Shown in pieces: positions 39,336-49,432 of a stretch of DNA of 64,000 nt. The DNA is from an uncultured Alphaproteobacteria bacterium (lineage in GTDB: Bacteria; Pseudomonadota; Alphaproteobacteria; HIMB59; GCA-002718135), in assembly GCA_902602515.1 (NCBI GenBank), contig CACKRG010000003.1, forward strand, positions 62,001 to 126,000, given 5' to 3'. Position 1 is the first letter of the stretch. Every line of letters starts with the position of its first letter. The notes beneath the pieces are model-generated. The model was not told where the DNA came from. It saw only the letters and a list, made by a program, of their open reading frames with translations, and did no database searches. Position numbers and translations under genes: made by a program.

Positions 39336-41105
39336 TTATTGAATAACAGTATCTTTAGGATCTATACCGGCAACCTCAACAGGAGCTTTCATAGCATCTC
39401 TTCTAAATGGTTCTCCAAGCTCTTGGTTGAGCATAACTTCTATAAAAGTTGTAGTGCCTTCCATTTGCTCTTTGCATGATAGTTTTAAAGCTTCAGTTAA
39501 TTCTTCTTGCGTATTAACTTTAACACCTTTAAATCCACATGCATCAGCAATTTTGGCATAACTTAATTTTGGATCAAGCTCAGTACCAACAAAATTATTA
39601 TTATACCAAAGAGTAGTATTTCTTTTTTCAGCACCCCATTGATAATTTCTAAATATGATCATTGTGATACTCGGCCATCCCTCTCTATTACAAGATGTCA
39701 TCTCACTCATACTAATTCCAAAAGCGCCGTCTCCAGCAAATCCGACTACGGGTGTATTAGGGCAACCAATCTTAGCCCCAATAACAGATGGAAAGCCATA
39801 GCCACAAGGACCAAACAAACCAGGGGCTAAATATTTTCTTCCATTTTCAAATGTAGGATATGCATTTCCGATTGCACAATTATTTCCTATATCACTAGAA
39901 ATAATTGCATCCTCTGGTAATCCTGCCTGTATAGCTCTCCACGCCATTCGTGGTGACATTTTTTCAGGTTCTCTATCTCTAGAATCTTTGTTCCAAGATG
40001 TTCCTGGATCATCATCTTCATGATCAAGTCCAGTTAATGTTTGTAGCCAAGATGATTTAGTTTGGTGAATTAGTTCTTCTCTTTCTTTTCTATTCACATT
40101 TCCCGCATCTGAGGAAAGGTTCTCAAATATTTGTTTTGAAACTAATTTAGCATCCCCACATATACCTATGCTGATTTTTTTTGTTAGGCCAATACGATCA
40201 GAATTAATATCAACTTGAATAACTTCAGCATCTTTAGGCCAATAATCAATACCATATCCTGGAAGAGTAGAAAAAGGATTTAGTCTTGTTCCAAGTGCAA
40301 GAACAACATCTGCTTTAGAAATAATTTCCATAGCTGCTTTCGAACCATTATATCCTAGCGGCCCAACTGCTAGAGGATGTTTGCCTGGAAAACTGTCATT
40401 ATGTTGGTACCCACATGCAACAGGAGCACTCAATTTTTCAGCAAGTTTTTTACAATCATCAATAGCATCAGCTAAAATGACACCAGCGCCGGATAAAATA
40501 ACTGGAAATTTTGCATTAGATAATAAGTCTGCTGCTTGTTTAATCGCTTCTAAACCTCCTGAAGGTCTCTCAAATTTAATTATGGGAGGAAGTTCGATAT
40601 CAACTACTTGAGTCCAAAAATCTCTAGGAATATTTAATTGAGCTGGAGCTGATCCTTTAATTGCTTTAGAAATAACTCTATTTAAAACTTCAGCTACTCT
40701 TGAAGGGTCTCTTACCTCTTCTTGATAGCAAACCATATCTTTAAATAGATTCATTTGTTCAACTTCTTGGAAACCTCCTTGACCCATTGTTTTATTTGCA
40801 GCTTGCGGTGTAACAAGTAACATCGGAGTATGATTCCAATATGCAGTTTTTATTGGAGTAACTAAGCCTGTAATGCCTGGTCCATTTTGGGCAATACACA
40901 TTGCAATTTTACCGGTTGATCTAGTGTACCCGTCAGCCATAATACCACCATTAGACTCATGCGCCACATCCCAAAAAGTAATATTTGCTTTTGGAAATAA
41001 ATCAGAAATTGGCATAAACGCTGATCCGATAATGCCAAAAGCATGCTGTATCCCGTGTCTTTGTAAAACTTTTACAAAAGCTTCTTCAGTTGTCATTTTG
41101 GCCAT
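39336..41105 (-). CDS. xsc: Sulfoacetaldehyde acetyltransferase
   Basis: ThDP enzyme, FGIIGSAFMPISDLFPKANITFWDVAHESNGGIMADGYTRSTGK and RNYQWGAEKRNTTLWYNNNFVGTEL typical of Xsc; 589 aa. Confidence 0.93.
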   Translation of the reverse strand: MAKMTTEEAFVKVLQRHGIQHAFGIIGSAFMPISDLFPKANITFWDVAHESNGGIMADGYTRSTGKIAMCIAQNGPGITGLVTPIKTAYWNHTPMLLVTPQAANKTMGQGGFQEVEQMNLFKDMVCYQEEVRDPSRVAEVLNRVISKAIKGSAPAQLNIPRDFWTQVVDIELPPIIKFERPSGGLEAIKQAADLLSNAKFPVILSGAGVILADAIDDCKKLAEKLSAPVACGYQHNDSFPGKHPLAVGPLGYNGSKAAMEIISKADVVLALGTRLNPFSTLPGYGIDYWPKDAEVIQVDINSDRIGLTKKISIGICGDAKLVSKQIFENLSSDAGNVNRKEREELIHQTKSSWLQTLTGLDHEDDDPGTSWNKDSRDREPEKMSPRMAWRAIQAGLPEDAIISSDIGNNCAIGNAYPTFENGRKYLAPGLFGPCGYGFPSVIGAKIGCPNTPVVGFAGDGAFGISMSEMTSCNREGWPSITMIIFRNYQWGAEKRNTTLWYNNNFVGTELDPKLSYAKIADACGFKGVKVNTQEELTEALKLSCKEQMEGTTTFIEVMLNQELGEPFRRDAMKAPVEVAGIDPKDTVIQ

Positions 41106-41241
41106 ATTTACTCTCTTAAATAATATTAAATATACCTATATTAAATTAAACAATAAATGAAATATAATAACTTTATTACATCAAATAGATTATTGTATAA
41201 GCTGTATATAGAGAATTATTGACTTTTTTACGACTGTTAAA

Positions 41242-43074
41242 ATGACGCTTAAAGGACTAGAAATAATAAGAGCTACCTCCAAGTCACTGCCTAATCAGCC
41301 AGGAGTTTATCAAATGGAGGATAATAAAGGTAATATTTTATACATTGGTAAAGCAAAAAATTTATCAAATAGAGTCAAAAATTATTTATCAATAAATAAC
41401 TTAACTAGAAGAATTCAGAGAATGGTTAGTTTAACAAATTCAATGAATTTTTTTATTACAAATTCTGAACTAGAAGCCATAATACTAGAGTGTAATTTAA
41501 TAAAAAAACATAAACCTAGATTTAATATTCTTTTAAGGGATGATAAATCATTTCCCTATATTTTTATATCTTCTGAGCATGATTTCCCAAGAATTGAAAA
41601 ACACAGAGGTCCAAAAAAAAAACTTGGGAGATATTATGGGCCTTTTGCAAGTCCAGATGCTGTTAATAGAACAATAAACACAATACAAAGAATTTTTTTA
41701 TTAAGATCATGCACTGATAAAGAAGTATCTGCTTCAAATAAGCTATGTTTTAATTATTATCTTAAAAGATGCTCAGGCCCATGCGGAGGAAAAATAACTA
41801 AAAAGGCATACTCTAAACTTATTGAGTCAGCAGATGAATTCTTAAGTAGTGGTAATTATGAAAGGATTCAAAAGAGTTTTACTTTACAAATGTATAAAGC
41901 ATCTAAACAAAAAAACTTTGAACTAGCTGCTTCTTTAAGAGATAGATTAAAAGCACTTAAACACATTGCACAAAATAATTCTATTAAAATTAAGGACATC
42001 AAAAATGCAGATATTTTTGCAATTAATACAACAGATGGTAAAACTTGTATTTATGGAAGTTTTTTTAGAAATAGAACTTCTTACGGAGGTAAAGCTTTTT
42101 TTCCTGATCATGATAAGCTAGCAGAGAAAGAAGAAATAATGCTTGGTTTCTTAAATATTTTTTATGCTGATAAAGAAATTCCTGAGTTTATTATTACAAA
42201 TAGCAATATTAAAAATAGTAATTATAAAAATATTCTAGGTAAAAATTTTGAAAATACAAAAATTTTACAACCAGTTAAAGGGCCAAAGAAAAACCTATTA
42301 AAGTTTGCAGAAAAAAATTCACGTATAAATTTAGATTTAAAAATTAATAAACTAAAATCATTTGATAATTTTGTCTATGAGTTAAAAAATATTTTCCAAA
42401 TAAAAAAAGAAATAAATAGAATTGAAGCTTTTGACAATAGTCATACATCTGGAAAATATCCGGTGGGTGTAATGATAGCATATAATAGTAATGGATTTAT
42501 AAAATCTAATTATAGAAAATTTAATATTAAGTTTGATATGGAAGAAAATAAAAGCAATGTAGATGATTTTTATATGATGAGAGAAATGTTAACTAGAAGG
42601 TTCAAAAATTTAAAATTTAGAGATGATATAGAATTTCCAGATTTACTATTGATAGATGGAGGAAAAGGACAATATAATTCGGCTAAAAAAGTACTTGATG
42701 AATTAAAAATTAAAATACCCGTAATATCAATGGCTAAAGGTGTTGAAAGAGACTCTGGAAAAGAAATTTTAATTCATGAAAAATTTTCGCATAGATTAAG
42801 CAATGATAATTCTCTACTTCATTTTTTACAGAATATAAGAGATGAAGTCCATAGATTTGCTATAACAACACATAGAAGTAAAAGATCTAAAATGAGTATA
42901 AAATCAGTTTTTGATGATTTAGATGGAATAGGTCCAGAAAGAAAAAAAATTCTTAAAAACCATTTTGGATCAATCGAACAAATGAAATTGGCTAGTATGG
43001 AAGAGCTAAGAGAAGTTAAATCAATACCTGAAAAAATACTTAAAAAAATTTATGAATATTTTCATAGCCTTTAA
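41242..43074 (+). CDS. uvrC: Excinuclease ABC subunit C
   Basis: LPNQPGVYQMEDNKGNILYIGKAKNLSNRV GIY-YIG domain, full length. Confidence 0.95.
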   Translation: MTLKGLEIIRATSKSLPNQPGVYQMEDNKGNILYIGKAKNLSNRVKNYLSINNLTRRIQRMVSLTNSMNFFITNSELEAIILECNLIKKHKPRFNILLRDDKSFPYIFISSEHDFPRIEKHRGPKKKLGRYYGPFASPDAVNRTINTIQRIFLLRSCTDKEVSASNKLCFNYYLKRCSGPCGGKITKKAYSKLIESADEFLSSGNYERIQKSFTLQMYKASKQKNFELAASLRDRLKALKHIAQNNSIKIKDIKNADIFAINTTDGKTCIYGSFFRNRTSYGGKAFFPDHDKLAEKEEIMLGFLNIFYADKEIPEFIITNSNIKNSNYKNILGKNFENTKILQPVKGPKKNLLKFAEKNSRINLDLKINKLKSFDNFVYELKNIFQIKKEINRIEAFDNSHTSGKYPVGVMIAYNSNGFIKSNYRKFNIKFDMEENKSNVDDFYMMREMLTRRFKNLKFRDDIEFPDLLLIDGGKGQYNSAKKVLDELKIKIPVISMAKGVERDSGKEILIHEKFSHRLSNDNSLLHFLQNIRDEVHRFAITTHRSKRSKMSIKSVFDDLDGIGPERKKILKNHFGSIEQMKLASMEELREVKSIPEKILKKIYEYFHSL

Positions 43075-43102
43075 AATATTCTTAATTTAAAACCAATATA
43101 TA

Positions 43103-43645
43103 ATGAACTTATCCAATTTCCTGACTCTGATAAGAATAGCAGTTATTCCAATAATAGTTTTATGTATTTATCTTAAAAGCCCAATTTTTGGTTGGACAGC
43201 CTTTATTTTATTTTGTTTGGCAAGTATTACCGACTATTTTGATGGGTATCTTGCGAGAATAAGAAATGAAGTTACAAATTTTGGTACTTTTTTAGATCCA
43301 ATAGCTGATAAACTATTAGTTGCCTCAGTGATATTAATTTTAACGTCAAAAAATATAATATCCGATTGGGAAACAATCCCAGCATTAATAATTTTATTGA
43401 GAGAAATAACAGTATCTGGATTAAGGGAGTATCTAGCTGGAATTAAAGTTAGCATTCCAGTGTCAAGAATTGCAAAATTAAAAACATTATTACAACTCTG
43501 TGCACTTGCGCTATTAATATTATCTGAAAGTATAAGCAATCTTGCTGTTATATTATATTTAGGAAAAATTTTTTTATGGGTTTCCGCTTTACTGACTTTA
43601 TATACAGCTTATGATTATGTTAAAGGTTCAATAAAACATTTTTGA
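43103..43645 (+). CDS. pgsA: CDP-diacylglycerol-glycerol-3-phosphate 3-phosphatidyltransferase
   Basis: CDP-alcohol phosphatidyltransferase motif SITDYFDGYLARIRNEVTNFGTFLDPIADK. Confidence 0.93.
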   Translation: MNLSNFLTLIRIAVIPIIVLCIYLKSPIFGWTAFILFCLASITDYFDGYLARIRNEVTNFGTFLDPIADKLLVASVILILTSKNIISDWETIPALIILLREITVSGLREYLAGIKVSIPVSRIAKLKTLLQLCALALLILSESISNLAVILYLGKIFLWVSALLTLYTAYDYVKGSIKHF

Positions 43646-43646
43646 T

Positions 43647-43892
43647 ATGAAAATTAAATACTTCGCATGGATAAAAGATATAACAAATAAGGATTATGAA
43701 GAAATTAATAAAAATCATCCAAAAAATATTGAAGATTTAAAAAAAGTATTAAATTCACATTATCCAGATTTAAAAAAACATATGAACAAAAATATATTAA
43801 GATTTGCAGTAAATATGGAATACGTATCAACAAATAAAAATTTAAATTCAAGTGATGAAATAGCAATTTTTCCTCCCGTAAGTGGTGGTTAA
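43647..43892 (+). CDS. moaD: Molybdopterin synthase small subunit
   Basis: 81 aa, C-terminal FPPVSGG. Confidence 0.88.
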   Translation: MKIKYFAWIKDITNKDYEEINKNHPKNIEDLKKVLNSHYPDLKKHMNKNILRFAVNMEYVSTNKNLNSSDEIAIFPPVSGG

Positions 43893-44308
43893 TGGTTAAA
43901 ATTCAAAAAAAAGATTTTGATATAGAAAAGGAAGTCCAACTTATTAAAAATCAATATTCTAATATAGGAGCAGTGAGTTTATTTATTGGATATGTTCGTG
44001 ATTTCAATAATAATATGGATGTAAATTTATTAGAAATAGAAGTCTATGAAAATATGGCAAAAAAAGAATTGTCTAAAATTAGAGAAAATGCCGTTAGAAA
44101 GTGGAATTTAATTGATTGTTTAATTATTCATAGATACGGTAAATTAAAAGTAAATGATAAAATTGTTCTAGTAGCAAGTTTTTCTGAGCATCGAAAAGAT
44201 AGTTTTAATTCAAATAAATACATAATGGATTATTTAAAAAAAAATGTTCCATTTTGGAAAAAAGAGACTTACTCAAAAGGATCAAGCTGGGTAGAAAATA
44301 ATTTTTAG
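43892..44308 (+). CDS. moaE: Molybdopterin synthase catalytic subunit
   Basis: FIGYVRD, EVYENMAKKEL, HRYGKLKVND, WKKE motifs; follows moaD. Confidence 0.92.
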   Translation: MVKIQKKDFDIEKEVQLIKNQYSNIGAVSLFIGYVRDFNNNMDVNLLEIEVYENMAKKELSKIRENAVRKWNLIDCLIIHRYGKLKVNDKIVLVASFSEHRKDSFNSNKYIMDYLKKNVPFWKKETYSKGSSWVENNF

Positions 44309-45186
44309 GATTTAGTTACTAAATCTCTGTAATCTTTCATAAATTGAAAAGTTGTAGATTTATCTCCTGTTAAAAATTTATAAGAATCAATTGACTTTAC
44401 TGGTGTAATTTCTGCAGCTGTACCAGTAAGAAAAACCTCATCAAAATTTTTTAATTCTTCAGGCTTTATATAACGTTCGATTAAATTATATCCCTGGTTC
44501 TTAACCATTTCAATTACAGTTTGTCTTGTTATACCATTGAGAAAGCAATCTGGAATAGGCGTATGTATTTCTTTCTCTTTTATTAAAAAAATATTTGAAC
44601 TTGTAGCTTCAGCAATCAAACCTCTATAATCAAGCATTAAGGCCTCATTATATCCATTTTCTTCAGCAAAAGATTTAGAAAGTGTGCAAATAAGGTATGG
44701 CCCTGAAGCCTTAGCCTCAAATGGAATTGAATCTGGAGGGGGTCTCTTCCATGGAGATGTAATTAAACTTAACCCGTCCTTCATATCTTCAAGTTTATAA
44801 TAAGTAGTCCAATCATCCCAGACCGCTATTGAAACATGTATATTTGAATGAGTTGTAGAAAGTCCCATTAAGTTGCTACCTCTCCATGCAAATGGTCTTA
44901 CGTAGCAATCTTTATAATTCATTTTTTTAATTAATTCTTCTTTTGCTTGGTTAATTTCTTCTTGAGAATATGGAATTTTAATCCCCACTGTTTCTGCAGA
45001 TTTAAAAAACCTTTGAGTATGTTCTACGCTTTTAAAAATTGTACCATTGTATGCTCTCTCACCCTCAAAAACAGCACTGGCATAGTGTAATCCTTGACTG
45101 ATAATATGGGATTTTGCATTATTCCACTCAATGAATTTTCCATCATACCAAATCCAACCTTCTCTATTTTCAAATGTTTTGAGCAT
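44305..45186 (-). CDS. ilvE: Branched-chain amino acid aminotransferase
   Basis: ASAVFEGERAY, EATSSNIFLIK, FLTGTAAEITPV. Confidence 0.92.
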   Translation of the reverse strand: MLKTFENREGWIWYDGKFIEWNNAKSHIISQGLHYASAVFEGERAYNGTIFKSVEHTQRFFKSAETVGIKIPYSQEEINQAKEELIKKMNYKDCYVRPFAWRGSNLMGLSTTHSNIHVSIAVWDDWTTYYKLEDMKDGLSLITSPWKRPPPDSIPFEAKASGPYLICTLSKSFAEENGYNEALMLDYRGLIAEATSSNIFLIKEKEIHTPIPDCFLNGITRQTVIEMVKNQGYNLIERYIKPEELKNFDEVFLTGTAAEITPVKSIDSYKFLTGDKSTTFQFMKDYRDLVTKS

Positions 45187-45248
45187 AAATAAAATAATTA
45201 TATTTTTTAAATGACAATTGACTATCAGTGATGCATAATTAAGTCAAT

Positions 45249-45731
45249 ATGGCTGACCTAAATAAATTGTTAACTCCCATTTATTTGAATGAAAAAGAAA
45301 TTCGCAAAATAATAGAATTAATGTTCTTTTCTTATAGGGATTTTACTTCTGGACCTGACAAAATCTTAGAAAAAATTAAATTTGGAAGAGCACATCATAG
45401 AGTAATCTATTTTGTCGGAAAAAGGAATAATCTAACAATTAAGGAGCTTTTATCAATATTAAAGATAACTAAACAAAGTTTATCTAGAGTGTTAAATCAA
45501 TTAGTTAAAGAAAAATATATTGTATTATCAATAGGAGAGGACAAAAGAACAAAAAAACTTTCACTTTCAAGAAGGGGGTTAGAGCTTGAAAAAAAATTAT
45601 CTGAGATTCAAATTAATAAAATTTTTAATGTAATTAAAAATTTTAACGAAAATGAAATTAATGGCTTTAAGAAAGTCTTATTTGAAATGATAGATCATAA
45701 AAACCAAAATAAATTTAATGAAATTAATTAA
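45249..45731 (+). CDS. MarR-family regulator (PetP-like)
   Basis: Winged-helix ILKITKQSLSRVLNQLVKEKYI...GEDKRTKKLSLS; adjacent to RR/HK. Confidence 0.85.
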   Translation: MADLNKLLTPIYLNEKEIRKIIELMFFSYRDFTSGPDKILEKIKFGRAHHRVIYFVGKRNNLTIKELLSILKITKQSLSRVLNQLVKEKYIVLSIGEDKRTKKLSLSRRGLELEKKLSEIQINKIFNVIKNFNENEINGFKKVLFEMIDHKNQNKFNEIN

Positions 45732-45736
45732 TCTAT

Positions 45737-46417
45737 ATGAAAAAAAATATCTTAATAATTGACGATGACAAACGATTGAGAGAGCTTCTAAAGGATTATT
45801 TAAGTGAAAAAAATTTTGATGTTTATTTAAGTGAAGATTTTATTGAAGCAAAAGAAATACTTTCATTTGTTTTTTTTGATTTAATAATTTTAGATAGGAT
45901 GATGCCATCAGGTGATGGAATAGATTTGATAAAATTTATTAAAGAAAATTCTAGTTCACCAGTCATAATGTTGACAGCTCTTGATCAGGATAAAAATAAA
46001 ATTCAAGGTTTAAAATTAGGCGCAGATGATTATGTATCCAAACCATTTGAACCTGAAGAATTATACTTAAGGATTATTAAACTATTAAAATTATATGAAA
46101 ATTTTTCAAACCAAGATATCAAAATTACTTTTGGAAGTTTCACTTATGACATATCAACATTGGAATTAAAAAGAAATAATGAATTAGTTTATTTAACAGA
46201 AAGCGAAAATGATTTAATGATCAGATTAATTGATAAAAGAAATGATATCGTTCTAAGAGAAGAGCTAGCTGATCAGGAATTTGATGAGTCAGAATTAAGA
46301 AAAGTTGATGTGAGAATCACAAGACTCAGACAAAAAATAGAAAAAAATGCTAAACAGCCTCAATTTATCAAAACTATACGAGGTAAAGGGTATAAATTAA
46401 TTTGTGATGAATTGTGA
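45737..46417 (+). CDS. OmpR-family response regulator (PetR-like)
   Basis: Receiver domain with DD, D, K residues; C-terminal winged helix with IRGKGYKL. Confidence 0.93.
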   Translation: MKKNILIIDDDKRLRELLKDYLSEKNFDVYLSEDFIEAKEILSFVFFDLIILDRMMPSGDGIDLIKFIKENSSSPVIMLTALDQDKNKIQGLKLGADDYVSKPFEPEELYLRIIKLLKLYENFSNQDIKITFGSFTYDISTLELKRNNELVYLTESENDLMIRLIDKRNDIVLREELADQEFDESELRKVDVRITRLRQKIEKNAKQPQFIKTIRGKGYKLICDEL

Positions 46418-47709
46418 TGTTTAGAAAATTTATACCAACTACTTTAATAGGTCGTTCTATAATTATAATATTTGTTCCAATTATAATTTTAGTACTTCTA
46501 ACATCAATCGTTTTTTATCAAACATCATGGAATATAATTTCAAAAAGGTTAGCAGAGTCTGTTGTTGCAGATATAAGCGTTTTAGTAAAATTAATTGAAA
46601 ATGATCTTAAAATCGATGCAGAAAATATAGCACAAAAAGATTTTAAAATGCAATTTGATATTATAGAAAGTGATAAACTTGGAATAACTTTTAAAAAAAC
46701 TAATAGAGGAATTTTATCTAAAAGATTGGAGCAAGCTCTTATAAATTTGAGTACTCCTTTTGAGTATGATCTTAGTAATTTAGAAAATGGTGCAATTATT
46801 AAAGTACAATTAAAAAACAAGATTCTAATTATAAATGTTGATAAGGATAGACTGTATAGTGAAACAGCATTTGTTTTTTTGCTTTGGATGATATTTGCAT
46901 CATTAATTCTTTTATTTATGTCATACTTTTTAATGAATAAGCAACTTAGACCATTGAAAAGACTAGCTATTATTGCAGAAACTTTTGGAAGGGGGCTAGA
47001 TGCACCTGAATTAAAAAGTGTTGGTGCTTATGAAATAAGGCAAACATCTCAAGCATTTAATCAGATGAGAACAAGAATTAAAAGATTTTTAAAACAAAGA
47101 ACGGAAATGCTGGCAGGTGTCAGTCACGATCTAAGAACACCTTTAACGAGGATGAAATTACAAGTTTCTCTTATTAAAGATCAAAAAGCAAAATCAGAAC
47201 TTGAATTAGATATTAATGAAATGACTGCCATGTTAGATAGCTATGTAAGTTTTGTAAAGACAGAGTCTCCAGAAACAATAGAAAATATATATATTAATGA
47301 GCTTATAAAAGAATGTATTAAAGATATTGATAGAGTGAAACACGAATTAATCATAGAAGAAATTGATAAAATACATACATCAGGCAGGCCAATTCAGTTA
47401 AAAAGGGTTTTCCAAAATATTATTGATAATTCTAAAAGGTATGCACAGAAAATTAAAATTATAATTTATCTAATTAATGAGGGTTGTTGCATTGAATTTC
47501 ATGATAATGGCCAAGGAATACCTAAACATAATTTTGAAGATGTGTTTAAACCTTTTTTTACATTAGATCCTTCTAGAAATAAGTTAAAGGGTGAAAGTGG
47601 TCTTGGACTTACAATTTCTAGGGACATTGTTCGTTCTCATGGTGGAGAAATAAAACTGGATAAATCAGGCCTTGGAGGTCTAAAATTGTCAGTTTTATTA
47701 CCAATATAA
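46414..47709 (+). CDS. Sensor histidine kinase (EnvZ-like)
   Basis: HAMP region, GVSHDLRTPLTRMKLQ H-box, GLGLTISRDIVRSHGG. Confidence 0.93.
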   Translation: MMFRKFIPTTLIGRSIIIIFVPIIILVLLTSIVFYQTSWNIISKRLAESVVADISVLVKLIENDLKIDAENIAQKDFKMQFDIIESDKLGITFKKTNRGILSKRLEQALINLSTPFEYDLSNLENGAIIKVQLKNKILIINVDKDRLYSETAFVFLLWMIFASLILLFMSYFLMNKQLRPLKRLAIIAETFGRGLDAPELKSVGAYEIRQTSQAFNQMRTRIKRFLKQRTEMLAGVSHDLRTPLTRMKLQVSLIKDQKAKSELELDINEMTAMLDSYVSFVKTESPETIENIYINELIKECIKDIDRVKHELIIEEIDKIHTSGRPIQLKRVFQNIIDNSKRYAQKIKIIIYLINEGCCIEFHDNGQGIPKHNFEDVFKPFFTLDPSRNKLKGESGLGLTISRDIVRSHGGEIKLDKSGLGGLKLSVLLPI

Positions 47710-47711
47710 TT

Positions 47712-48056
47712 TTAGTACAATCTCACACCATTTTGAAGATTTGTTGCTGGAAAGATTAAAACTGGTTCTTTTTTATCATTAGGCAGTCCTAATACTAATA
47801 CCTCAGACATTATAGAACCTATTTGTTTTGGTTTAAAATTTACTACTGCTATAATTTGTTTATTAATTAATTCTTTCGCAGAATAATTTTCTCTCAATTG
47901 TGCTGAACTTTTTTTTATTCCAATGTTTTTTCCAAAATCAATTTTAAGTAAAATTGATGGTTTGTTTAACTTATCATAATTCTCAGCTTCTATAATTGTT
48001 CCCAACCGAATATCAACTTTTTCGAAATCAGAATAACTAATTAATTTTTTATTCAT
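47712..48056 (-). CDS. tRNA-binding-domain protein (CsaA-like)
   Basis: DFEKVDIRLGTI...KQIGSIMSEVLVLG. Confidence 0.85.
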   Translation of the reverse strand: MNKKLISYSDFEKVDIRLGTIIEAENYDKLNKPSILLKIDFGKNIGIKKSSAQLRENYSAKELINKQIIAVVNFKPKQIGSIMSEVLVLGLPNDKKEPVLIFPATNLQNGVRLY

Positions 48057-48592
48057 TTTATTAATTTAATTAATTTATCTAAATTACTTAGATATCTATC
48101 TAATGTTGTCATGGTTTTTTCTAGAGATTTAGTTTCATCATTATTCCAAGTAAAAATTATCAGCATATATAAAATAACAACTGTTTTAATTTTTGGGACA
48201 GCAAGTATGCCGTTTGTATTTATTTTTGATAATTTCATTATTAACATTATACTTTCAATAAAAGATGGTAGTACCTTAATAAAAACATGAGGTTTTAATA
48301 AAAAATAATTTATTATTTTTTTGACTGATGTTCTGTAGTTATTAAGAATATCCAGTCTTTCCATTAATACTTCAAAAAGCATATCTTTGCTTGATGATAC
48401 CTCTAAAAATGATAAATTTTCTTTTAACAAATAGTCAAAATATCTATTAATTATAATTAAGATATCTGTTTTATTTTTAATAGTTATTTTTTTTTGTTTA
48501 CTTAAAATATTTGATAGAGAAATTTTTTCCCATGAATTTTTTTCTAATAATTTTAAAGCATTTAAAGCAATAGATATTTCATTTTTTTGCAT
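48053..48592 (-). CDS. TetR-like / COQ9-family protein
   Basis: N-terminal TetR-like helices; DMLFEVLMERLDILNNYR segment typical of alphaproteobacterial COQ9-like proteins. Confidence 0.6.
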   Translation of the reverse strand: MQKNEISIALNALKLLEKNSWEKISLSNILSKQKKITIKNKTDILIIINRYFDYLLKENLSFLEVSSSKDMLFEVLMERLDILNNYRTSVKKIINYFLLKPHVFIKVLPSFIESIMLIMKLSKINTNGILAVPKIKTVVILYMLIIFTWNNDETKSLEKTMTTLDRYLSNLDKLIKLIK

Positions 48593-49403
48593 TTAATTTA
48601 CCTTGAACTTTTGCTCTTTTGTAAGATGCTTTTGTTAATTCATTAAATATTTTATGTATTTTATATTTATTCATTATTTTTAATCCTGCTTCTGTAGTTC
48701 CACCTTTAGTAGCAACTGTATTTACAAGTTTTTTAGCACTAAATTTATTATTAGAAAATAAATCAACAGATCCTTTAAAAGTTTGTGATACTAATATTTT
48801 TGCAACAGATTTTTTAAATCCTAATTTTACAGCAGAATTCTCCATACAATCTATAAGATTAAATACAAAGCCGGGTCCACTTCCAGATATTGCAGTTGCC
48901 ATATCAATTTGATTTTCATTTTCTAAAAGTAATGTTTTTCCAGAATAATTAAATAATTCTAATACTTGTTTTATTTTTTTTCTATTTACTTTTCTTCCTG
49001 CAACAATACAATTCATACTTTTACCAATTGAAGCAGGCATATTAGGCATTACTCTAAAAAAATTATTGGTTTGTTTGAATTTTTTTTCAAATAAATTTAT
49101 TTTTTTTCCAGCAATTACACTTATAATTGATGTCTGATTCCCTATTTTTATGTATGAAACATCTTTAAGGATATTGTTTAAATCAAGTGGCTTTATAGCA
49201 AAAATAATAAAATCAAAAATTTTATCTCTTTTACTATTTGAAATTTTTTTTAGAATAGTTACATTAGCTTTATAATATTTTTTACTTAATGAACTAAATT
49301 TATTAGGATCAATTATAGTTAAAGAATATTTTTTTGAATTTATCCATGAAGTGACTAAAGCACTTCCCATATGTCCACAGCCAATAACTAATATTTTTTT
49401 CAT
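48579..49403 (-). CDS. proC: Pyrroline-5-carboxylate reductase
   Basis: VIGCGHMGSAL, FRVMPNMPASIGKSM, ATKGGTTEAGL. Confidence 0.9.
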   Translation of the reverse strand: MKKILVIGCGHMGSALVTSWINSKKYSLTIIDPNKFSSLSKKYYKANVTILKKISNSKRDKIFDFIIFAIKPLDLNNILKDVSYIKIGNQTSIISVIAGKKINLFEKKFKQTNNFFRVMPNMPASIGKSMNCIVAGRKVNRKKIKQVLELFNYSGKTLLLENENQIDMATAISGSGPGFVFNLIDCMENSAVKLGFKKSVAKILVSQTFKGSVDLFSNNKFSAKKLVNTVATKGGTTEAGLKIMNKYKIHKIFNELTKASYKRAKVQGKLNAKK

Positions 49404-49432
49404 AAAATTTTTTATTATTTATATTATATATA

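Noticed and set aside
41106-41241. Possible operator in the xsc/uvrC divergent region (TTAAATATA-cc-TATATTAA-like)
   Set aside because: Imperfect, fully AT-only symmetry expected by chance here; TATTCA-N6-TGAATA not found in this gap.
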